A stretch of DNA of 5,609 bases, from contig JASBUE010000132.1 in NCBI GenBank assembly GCA_030148045.1, forward strand, positions 1-5,609, in the 5' to 3' direction. Source of the DNA: Candidatus Tenderia sp. (GTDB taxonomy: Bacteria > Pseudomonadota > Gammaproteobacteria > Tenderiales > Tenderiaceae). Shown in pieces: positions 1-4,608 of the stretch (positions within the stretch are counted from its first letter, which is position 1; each line of letters starts with the position of its first letter). The notes beneath the pieces were generated by a model. The model made no database searches and was not told the DNA's origin. It saw only the letters and a program-made list of their open reading frames with translations. Both the position numbers and the translations under genes were made by a program.

Positions 1-252
1 GTATTGTTCCTGGTCTTCGGCGTGCTGAAACCGGTGCTCAAGAGTCTGGCCGAAAAGGGTGCCGCCGCGCGTACGTCCATGCCGCGAGCGGAAAATGAAA
101 TGGCCCTGGAAGGGCCCGGTCACGCCATGCCGGCGCTGACCAATGCCCGCTCCTACGAAAAAACGTTGGAGACGGCCAGAACCGTCGCGCAGCAGGAGCC
201 GCAACGTGTGGCACAGGTGGTAAGAGGGTGGGTGGATAAAGATGGCGGATAA
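1..252 (+). CDS. fliF: Flagellar MS-ring protein FliF, C-terminal fragment (5' end cut by window)
   Basis: Only the last 83 codons are present, in frame from base 1 to the TAA at 250-252. FliF forms the MS ring in the inner membrane, the base on which the rotor and export apparatus are built. The fragment opens with hydrophobic residues (VLFLVFGVLKPVLKSL), which look like the end of the second membrane helix running into the cytoplasmic tail. A variable linker follows. The last 35 or so residues (SYEKTLETARTVAQQEP... VRGWVDKDGG) match the charged C-terminal helix that in known FliF proteins binds the N-terminal domain of FliG. The assignment rests on this tail plus the immediately following fliG, whose start codon lies inside the last codons of this gene (11-base overlap). 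The periplasmic ring-building domains lie outside the window. Confidence 0.93.
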   Translation, partial: VLFLVFGVLKPVLKSLAEKGAAARTSMPRAENEMALEGPGHAMPALTNARSYEKTLETARTVAQQEPQRVAQVVRGWVDKDGG

Positions 253-1264
253 CAACAAGCGACGTGATGCGGCCGGTCTGAGCGGCGCCGAGCGCGCCGC
301 CATTCTGCTCATGAGTCTGGGTGAGACCGATGCTGCGGCCATTCTCAAACACATGGGGCCGAAAGAGGTGCAGAAGGTGGGCGCGGCCATGGCACAGACC
401 TCCAATGTCTCCAAGGAGGTCGTGTTTGAGGTGATCAACAGCTTCGTCGATGAGGTGGATGCGCAGGCCTCCCTGGGCGGTTCCGAGGATTACATCAAGA
501 ATCTTCTGGTACAGGCCCTGGGCGAAGACAAGGCGACCCAGGTGATCGACAGGATTCTCCTGGGCCACTCATCCAAGGGCCTGGAGTCGCTCAAATGGAT
601 GGAGCCCAAGGCGGTGGCGGAACTGATCCGCACTGAACATCCCCAGATCATCGCCATCGTGCTTTCCTATCTCGACGGTGACCAGGCCGCGGCCATTCTG
701 TCGCTTTTGCCCGAGCGTACCCGTTCGGACATCATCATGCGTATCGCCTCGCTGGAGGGTATTCAGCCCTCGGCCCTGCAGGAACTGGATCTGATCCTGG
801 AGAAACAGTTCACCGGCAATAGCTCCGTGCAATCCTCCAGCGTCGGCGGTATGAAGACCGCCGCCAATATCCTCAACTTCATGGATGGCTCGGTTGAATC
901 CGAGATCATGGACGAGGTCAAGGAAGCCGATGCGGAACTGGGTCAAAGCATCGAAGACCTCATGTTCGTCTTTGACAACATCGCCGACATCGATGACCGC
1001 GGCGTTCAGACTCTATTGCGCGAGGTCTCTTCCGAAACCCTGGTGCTGGCGCTCAAGGCCGCCGACGAAACGGTCAAGGATAAGATCTTCAAGAACATGT
1101 CCAAGCGTGCCAGCGAAATGCTGCGCGACGACCTGGAGGCGAGGGGGCCGGCCAAACTCTCCGATGTGGAAGCGGCGCAGAAAGAGATTCTTGCCATCGC
1201 CCGCCGCATGATGGAGTCCGGCGAACTGGCCATAGGCGGCAAGGGCGGCGAGGAATATGTCTAA
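242..1264 (+). CDS. fliG: Flagellar motor switch protein FliG
   Basis: Complete, 340 residues (Salmonella/E. coli FliG is 331). FliG is the rotor protein of the C ring: its N-domain binds FliF, its middle domain binds FliM, and its C-domain meets the MotA stator to give torque and switching. Visible landmarks are the N-domain start AERAAILLMSLGE (residues 16-28), the EHPQ motif of the middle domain (132-135, within RTEHPQIIAIVLSYL), the Gly-Gly hinge at 203-204 (VGGMKTAANILN), the MFVF motif (241-244), and the torque helix with NMSKR...LRDDL. By alignment to E. coli, K264, R281 and D288/D289 correspond to K272, R289 and D296/D297, so the key charges are kept. It ends GEEYV, like the enteric protein. 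The ATG at 242 overlaps fliF by 11 bases and has a GGTGG ribosome site at 231-235, six bases upstream. It overlaps fliH by 8 bases, so coupled translation is likely. Confidence 0.98.
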   Translation: MADNNKRRDAAGLSGAERAAILLMSLGETDAAAILKHMGPKEVQKVGAAMAQTSNVSKEVVFEVINSFVDEVDAQASLGGSEDYIKNLLVQALGEDKATQVIDRILLGHSSKGLESLKWMEPKAVAELIRTEHPQIIAIVLSYLDGDQAAAILSLLPERTRSDIIMRIASLEGIQPSALQELDLILEKQFTGNSSVQSSSVGGMKTAANILNFMDGSVESEIMDEVKEADAELGQSIEDLMFVFDNIADIDDRGVQTLLREVSSETLVLALKAADETVKDKIFKNMSKRASEMLRDDLEARGPAKLSDVEAAQKEILAIARRMMESGELAIGGKGGEEYV

Positions 1265-1898
1265 GTTGATCGGCAAGGATGAGCAGGCCAAGGTATGGGC
1301 CGTGCCCGAAATCCGCGCCGTCTCCGAAAACCATATTACCCATAACGATACCAGCCTCTCGCCGCGCGAAAAAAAGGCAGTCGAGGAAAAGGTTAACAAG
1401 CTCAGGGAGCGTGCTTATCAGGAAGGCTTTGACCAGGGGCGTAAGGACGGCATGGCCGGCGCGCAGCAGCAAACTGAACAGACGGTTCAATCCCTGACGG
1501 CGGTGCTGAATGCCATGAGCACGCCGCTACAACAACTGGACGAACAGCTGGAGAGTGAATTGGTTAAGCTGGCCGTCGCCATCGCCAAGCAGATTGTCAG
1601 GCGTGAGCTGAAAACCGATCCGGGTCAGGTGGTGGCGGTGGTGCGCGAGGCCCTCTCTATCATCCCCTCCGCGGCGCAGAATATTCGTGTCTATCTGTGC
1701 CCGGACGACGCCACGCGGGTGCGCAAGCTCATCCCGGCCAGTGGCGGCGAGCGTAACTGGGAAATCGTCGCTGACCCGGTGCTGACCCAGGGCAGCTGCC
1801 GGGTCGAGACCGATGCGGCCACGGTGGATGCCGACTTCGAGAGCCGCATCGCCGCCATCGCCGCCGAGATCCTGGGTAGCGAGCGTGCCGATGACTGA
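1257..1898 (+). CDS. fliH: Flagellar assembly protein FliH (regulator of export ATPase)
   Basis: Complete, 213 residues (Salmonella FliH is 235). FliH dimerises, holds FliI as an inhibited FliH2-FliI complex, and carries it to the C ring and export gate. The N-terminal tail has a tryptophan (W14, AKVWAVPEI), comparable to the tail tryptophans of known FliH that contact FlhA and the C ring. A charged helix from about residue 35 leads into a glycine-repeat segment, YQEGFDQGRKDGMAG (54-68; G57, G61, G65 spaced by four), the GxxxG pattern typical of FliH. A long helical stretch follows, then a C-terminal domain (about 105-210) with LAVAIAKQIVRREL and alternating strands like V-ATPase subunit E, which binds the FliI N-terminus. 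The ATG at 1257 overlaps the fliG stop by 8 bases. The nearest GAGGA (1250-1254) is only 2 bases away, so initiation probably relies on coupling or on AAGGG at 1241-1245. A TTG at 1266 is a less likely start. Identity is supported equally by position before fliI. Confidence 0.95.
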   Translation: MSKLIGKDEQAKVWAVPEIRAVSENHITHNDTSLSPREKKAVEEKVNKLRERAYQEGFDQGRKDGMAGAQQQTEQTVQSLTAVLNAMSTPLQQLDEQLESELVKLAVAIAKQIVRRELKTDPGQVVAVVREALSIIPSAAQNIRVYLCPDDATRVRKLIPASGGERNWEIVADPVLTQGSCRVETDAATVDADFESRIAAIAAEILGSERADD

Positions 1899-3273
1899 CC
1901 AAGAAGGCGGCACTCTCCGGCCGTTCGCCGACATTCCAGCGCGCCTGGCCCGGCGCAGCAAAGCGCTGGAAAACAAGGTCCCCTTGACCGTGACCGGCAA
2001 GTTGACGCGCATGGTCGGCCTCACCCTGGAGGCGGTGGGCATCCAGGCGGTGGTGGGCGGCCGTTGCCTGGTGATGCCGCCCGCCGGGGAGCCGGTGGAG
2101 GCCGAAGTGGTCGGCTTCGCCGGCGACAAGACCTACCTCATGCCCACCGGCGACATTCGCGGCCTGGTGCCCAATGCCAAGGTGATTCCCACCAACAAGG
2201 TGTGCGAGGCACCGGCCGGTATGGCATTGCTGGGCCGTATCCTGGACGGCGCGGGCCGGCCCCTTGATGCCAAGGGGCCGCTGGAACCCGACACCTGGGT
2301 ACCCCTCAGCGGTCGGCCTATCAATCCCCTGGCCCGGCATCCCATCGACACCCCCCTGGATGTGGGTGTGGCCGCCATCAACGCCATGCTCACCGTCGGC
2401 CGCGGCCAGCGCATGGGGCTGTTCGCCGGCAGTGGCGTGGGCAAGAGTGTGCTGCTCGGCATGATGACCAAGTACACCACCGCCGACGTCATTATCGTCG
2501 GCATCGTTGGCGAACGCGGTCGTGAGGTGAAAGAGTTTATCGAGAACATCCTCGGCGAGGAGGGCATGGCGCGCTCGGTGGTGGTGGCCACGCCAGCGGA
2601 TAACTCGCCGTTGATGCGCTTGCACGGCGCCATGTTGGCCACCAGCATCGCCGAATATTACCGCGACCAGGGCCTGCAGGTGCTGCTGTTGATGGATTCG
2701 CTCACCCGTTATGCCCAGGCGCAGCGCGAAATCGCCCTTGCCATCGGTGAGCCGCCGGCTACCAAGGGCTATCCACCCTCGGTATTCGCCAAGCTGCCGC
2801 AACTGGTGGAGCGGGCCGGCAACGGTGACAAGGGCGGCGGCTCCATCACCGCCTTCTACACCGTGCTTACCGAAGGGGACGATCAGCAGGACCCCATCGC
2901 CGATGCCGCTCGGGCCATCCTCGACGGCCACATCGTGCTGTCGCGCGGCCTCGCCGAGATGGGCCACTATCCCGCCATCGACATCGAGGCTTCCATCAGC
3001 CGTGTCATGAACGAAATCGTTTCGCCCGGGCATATGCAGCAGGCGCGGCGCCTCAAGCAGCTCTATTCCACCTATGAACAGAACCGCGATCTGATCAGCG
3101 TGGGCGCTTACAGCAAGGGCAGCAATCCGCGCATCGACGAGGCCATTGCCTATTACCCGCGTATTATGGATTTCCTCTCCCAGCATATCGGCGAGGCGGT
3201 GCAGTTCGAACAGAGCCTGGCCGGGCTGGCCGCCCTGTTTCAGCCCCCACCTGCCGCGCAGGCAAAGGCGTAA
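1891..3273 (+). CDS. fliI: Flagellum-specific ATPase FliI (type III export)
   Basis: Complete, 460 residues from the ATG at 1891 (Salmonella 456). FliI is the F1-beta-like hexameric ATPase that unloads chaperones and promotes export of flagellar proteins. The N-terminal beta-barrel (about 25-95) is followed by the nucleotide-binding core. Visible motifs are Walker A GSGVGKS (181-186 with G180; Lys185), the catalytic glutamate in VGERGREVKEF (Glu208), Walker B LLLMDS (Asp269) with SLTRYAQAQREIALAIGEPP, and KGYPPSVFAKLPQLVERAG (292 on), which is diagnostic for the FliI/SctN family. The C-terminal helical domain includes SRVMNEIVSPGHMQQARRLKQLYSTYEQNRDLISVGAY. The open frame continues upstream to 1813, but 1891 gives the family length and overlaps fliH in ATGACTGA (8 bases), a coupled stop/start arrangement. 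The flagellar neighbours make FliI, rather than a virulence SctN, the clear choice. Confidence 0.98.
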   Translation: MTDQEGGTLRPFADIPARLARRSKALENKVPLTVTGKLTRMVGLTLEAVGIQAVVGGRCLVMPPAGEPVEAEVVGFAGDKTYLMPTGDIRGLVPNAKVIPTNKVCEAPAGMALLGRILDGAGRPLDAKGPLEPDTWVPLSGRPINPLARHPIDTPLDVGVAAINAMLTVGRGQRMGLFAGSGVGKSVLLGMMTKYTTADVIIVGIVGERGREVKEFIENILGEEGMARSVVVATPADNSPLMRLHGAMLATSIAEYYRDQGLQVLLLMDSLTRYAQAQREIALAIGEPPATKGYPPSVFAKLPQLVERAGNGDKGGGSITAFYTVLTEGDDQQDPIADAARAILDGHIVLSRGLAEMGHYPAIDIEASISRVMNEIVSPGHMQQARRLKQLYSTYEQNRDLISVGAYSKGSNPRIDEAIAYYPRIMDFLSQHIGEAVQFEQSLAGLAALFQPPPAAQAKA

Positions 3274-3279
3274 TCCGCC

Positions 3280-3714
3280 ATGGTGAAGTCGAAACGCATC
3301 GAGCCTATCGCCGATCTGGCCAGGAATTCGGAACGCGAGGCCGCCAAGGCGCTGGGGCAGGTTCTGCAGCAACTGGATCAACAGCAGGCGCAGTTGCAGT
3401 TGTTGTTCGGCTACCAGGCCGAATACCAGCGCCGTTTGAACGATTCCGCCAGCCAGGGGATGAATGCCCAGGCCCTGAATGAATACCGCGAATTTATCGC
3501 CAAACTCTCCCTTGCCATCGAACAGCAGGAGCAGGCCGTGGAGCAGGCGCGGCGGGAACTGGACGAAAAAAAACGCTACTGGTTCGCCAAACGGGGGCGA
3601 TCGAAGGCGTTGGATGCGGTACTCGATCGCTATATAAAGCATGAACGGCAGGCGCTGGAAAAAAAGGAACAGCGCGAGCATGACGACCGCAATAACAGGT
3701 CCAATTCCGAATAA
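3280..3714 (+). CDS. fliJ: Flagellar export protein FliJ
   Basis: Complete, 144 residues (Salmonella 147). FliJ is a small antiparallel coiled-coil protein resembling the gamma stalk of F1. It sits in the FliI hexamer, escorts chaperones and activates the FlhA gate. The sequence is almost wholly helical and highly charged, with heptad-like stretches: EREAAKALGQVLQQLDQQQAQ (first helix), then AIEQQEQAVEQARRELDEKK and the basic ALEKKEQREHDD tail. The pattern Y..GYQAEYQRRLN with NEYREFIAKLSLAIEQQE is typical of FliJ. FliJ is poorly conserved, so the call depends on length, coiled-coil content and position 6 bases after fliI. The ribosome site is weak (AAAGG about 10 bases upstream), suggesting coupling to fliI. 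An A8 tract lies at 3566-3573. It is the last gene of the export block here; fliK, the usual next gene, is absent. Confidence 0.93.
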   Translation: MVKSKRIEPIADLARNSEREAAKALGQVLQQLDQQQAQLQLLFGYQAEYQRRLNDSASQGMNAQALNEYREFIAKLSLAIEQQEQAVEQARRELDEKKRYWFAKRGRSKALDAVLDRYIKHERQALEKKEQREHDDRNNRSNSE

Positions 3715-3725
3715 GTCTCCCTGAT

Positions 3726-3755
3726 CCGGGCAAGTGCCTGTCCGGGCGCCGTTTT
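3726..3755 (+). terminator. Possible weak terminator after fliJ
   Basis: CCGGGCA (3726-3732) pairs with TGTCCGG (3739-3745) over 7 bp including one G-U pair, with a 6-base loop. A short T run (TTTT, then CTCTTGTTCT) begins at 3752. The T run starts 6 bases after the stem, which is far for a classical intrinsic terminator, so it may be leaky. Its position, 11 bases after the fliJ stop and ahead of a separate promoter, is what a terminator would be expected to have. Confidence 0.35.
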
Positions 3756-3784
3756 CTCTTGTTCTATTGCCGCCCACGTCGATC

Positions 3785-3811
3785 TAAAGCTCGTTATCTC
3801 GTTGCCGTTAA
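3785..3811 (+). promoter_or_regulatory. FliA (sigma-28) type promoter for the chemotaxis genes
   Basis: TAAAGCTC (3785-3792), an 11-base spacer (3793-3803), then GCCGTTAA (3804-3811). The enterobacterial sigma-28 consensus is TAAAGTTT-N11-GCCGATAA. The site matches 13 of 16 positions with exactly the right spacing, including the core TAAA and GCCG. Transcription would begin near 3817-3821, giving a leader of about 40 bases before the STAS gene. It lies in the only sizeable intergenic gap and points at chemotaxis genes, which are commonly FliA-dependent in gammaproteobacteria. Function is inferred from the match; no expression data are available. Confidence 0.8.
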
Positions 3812-3830
3812 TAATGGTGTGAGATACGAG
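3790..3830. repeat. Inverted repeat straddling the sigma-28 promoter -10 region
   Basis: The left arm CTCGTTATCTC (3790-3800) and right arm GAGATACGAG (3821-3830) are reverse complements over 10 bases apart from one extra T in the left arm. The 20 bases between them contain the GCCGTTAA -10 element. The left arm lies in and next to the promoter spacer and also contains a short direct repeat (CTCGTT-AT-CTCGTT). It may be an operator, a hairpin formed only in read-through RNA from fliJ, or chance. Confidence 0.55.
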
Positions 3831-3847
3831 TGACCAAGGCGGAAATC

Positions 3848-3852
3848 AGAGG
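3848..3852 (+). promoter_or_regulatory. Ribosome binding site deciding the STAS gene start
   Basis: AGAGG at 3848-3852 lies 5 bases before the ATG at 3858. An in-frame GTG at 3852, two codons earlier, would overlap this site, so the ATG at 3858 is the better start. Confidence 0.7.
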
Positions 3853-3857
3853 TGTCT

Positions 3858-4160
3858 ATGACGCAAGAGGATGAAACGGCAATCTCCGAAGCCGAGATGC
3901 TGATCGAGTGCGACGAGGCGCTGGATGTCTCTGTGGCGTCTGATTTCAAGGCGCTGCTGCAGCAGGCCATGGCCCAGGGCTGCCCGGTGGTTCTGGATGG
4001 TTCCCGCGTCGAACGCATCGACTGTGCCGCATTGCAATTGTTGTCTGCGTTTTTTATTGAAGCACAGGAAAGCGGGTTCGGCGTGAGCTGGCGTAACCCC
4101 AGCGAGGTGTTGCGATATGCCGCCGATATGACTGGTTTGAAAGAGATTCTTCATTTGTAA
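3858..4160 (+). CDS. STAS-domain protein of a chemotaxis operon
   Basis: 100 residues, a single small STAS domain. The fold is recognisable from the pattern LIECDEALDVSVASDFKALL (first strand and helix), then PVVLDGSRVERID (central strand, residues 43-55), CAALQLLSAFFIEAQ (helix) and the C-terminal GFGVSWRNPSEVLRYAADMTGLKEIL. STAS proteins usually work by binding a partner, as in SpoIIAA-type anti-anti-sigma factors, and similar small ones occur next to cheY/cheA. The loop that holds the phosphorylated serine in SpoIIAA (D-S-S-G) reads D55-C56-A57-A58 here, so the canonical serine is missing and regulation by phosphorylation at that site is unlikely. It is the first gene after the sigma-28 promoter and 59 bases ahead of cheY, with which it is probably co-transcribed. 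No kinase or phosphatase partner is visible. The exact role is unknown; the domain call is firm. Confidence 0.9.
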   Translation: MTQEDETAISEAEMLIECDEALDVSVASDFKALLQQAMAQGCPVVLDGSRVERIDCAALQLLSAFFIEAQESGFGVSWRNPSEVLRYAADMTGLKEILHL

Positions 4161-4206
4161 CGTAGCCGCGCTTCCGCAATTCATGCAAGGAAGAAGAGAA
4201 GAGATG

Positions 4207-4212
4207 AGAGGG
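4207..4212 (+). promoter_or_regulatory. Ribosome binding site of cheY
   Basis: AGAGGG at 4207-4212, 7 bases before the ATG at 4220, at the end of a purine-rich stretch (about 4187-4214). It is the strongest ribosome site in the window, which fits a need for much more CheY than CheA. The rest of the 59-base gap shows no convincing promoter. Confidence 0.75.
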
Positions 4213-4219
4213 AATAGCA

Positions 4220-4582
4220 ATGCCAACGATACTCGCTGTTGATGATTCAGCATCCATGCGCCAGATGGTGTCATTCACCCTCAAGGGCGCGGGCTTCACC
4301 GTGATCGATGCCGTCGACGGTTTGGACGCCCTGGGCAAGGCCAAGGGCGGCAAGGTGGACCTGGTGCTGACCGATGTCAATATGCCGAAAATGGACGGAA
4401 TCAGTTTGATCAAGGAACTGCGCGCCCTGCCCAATTACAAATTCACCCCGATTCTAATGCTGACCACCGAGTCCGGCGGTGACAAGAAGATGGAGGGCAA
4501 GAGCGCCGGCGCCACTGGCTGGATAGTCAAGCCCTTCAATCCAGATCAGTTGTTGGCGACCATCAAGAAGGTTCTAGGCTGA
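4220..4582 (+). CDS. cheY: Chemotaxis response regulator CheY
   Basis: 120 residues, a lone receiver domain with no output domain. CheY accepts phosphate from CheA and binds the flagellar switch (FliM/FliN) to alter rotation. The active site is complete: acidic pair D8/D9 (ILAVDDSASMRQ), phosphoacceptor D52 (LVLTDVNMPKMDG), switch threonine T82 (ILMLTTES) and Lys104 (GWIVKPF). The aromatic signalling position equivalent to E. coli Tyr106 is Trp101. The sequence resembles the MPTILAVDDSASMR type seen in clusters without cheZ, rather than the enteric or Pseudomonas CheY partnered with CheZ. cheA follows 11 bases downstream with no cheZ between them. A motor-binding role is likely because the operon adjoins flagellar genes, but a CheY serving another che pathway or acting as a phosphate sink cannot be excluded from sequence alone. 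Confidence 0.95.
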   Translation: MPTILAVDDSASMRQMVSFTLKGAGFTVIDAVDGLDALGKAKGGKVDLVLTDVNMPKMDGISLIKELRALPNYKFTPILMLTTESGGDKKMEGKSAGATGWIVKPFNPDQLLATIKKVLG

Positions 4583-4586
4583 GACC

Positions 4587-4608
4587 GGTATCGATGAGCA
4601 TCGATATC
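4587..4608 (+). promoter_or_regulatory. Hairpin enclosing the cheA start codon
   Basis: TATCGATG (4589-4596) and CATCGATA (4599-4606) are perfect inverted repeats two bases apart. As RNA this folds into a 7-bp stem (4589-4595 with 4600-4606) with loop GAGC, extendable by a G-U and a G-C pair to 9 bp. The A and U of the cheA ATG (4594-4596) lie in the stem. No good ribosome site precedes the gene, so the structure may make cheA translation depend on ribosomes finishing cheY at 4582. Confidence 0.5.

Noticed and set aside
38..568. A minus-strand open frame over the fliF/fliG junction
   Set aside because: It is an antisense shadow of fliF and fliG; the plus strand gives well-known proteins and the minus frame shows no domain.
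1813..1890. A longer fliI starting at 1813
   Set aside because: The extra 26 residues are Arg/Pro/Ser-rich read-through of fliH in another frame. The ATG at 1891 gives the family length and a coupled overlap.
3566..3573. A8 run in fliJ (and A7 at 3659-3665) as a frameshift or slippage site
   Set aside because: Lys-rich coiled-coil codons explain it, the frame is intact to a normal FliJ length, and no stimulating structure is apparent.
1729..3777. A 682-codon open frame on the minus strand across fliH-fliI-fliJ
   Set aside because: It lies opposite genes with clear FliI and FliJ identity. In GC-rich genes the codon bias of the real strand removes stops from one antisense frame. Its translation is His/Gly/Arg-rich with no recognisable domain, and there is no promoter or ribosome site of note.
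3852..3857. GTG at 3852 as the STAS start
   Set aside because: It overlaps the AGAGG ribosome site, which is correctly spaced for the ATG at 3858.
4171..4193. CTTCC...GGAAG inverted repeat between the STAS gene and cheY
   Set aside because: Only 5 pairs with a 13-base loop and no T run; it is expected by chance in a purine-rich leader.
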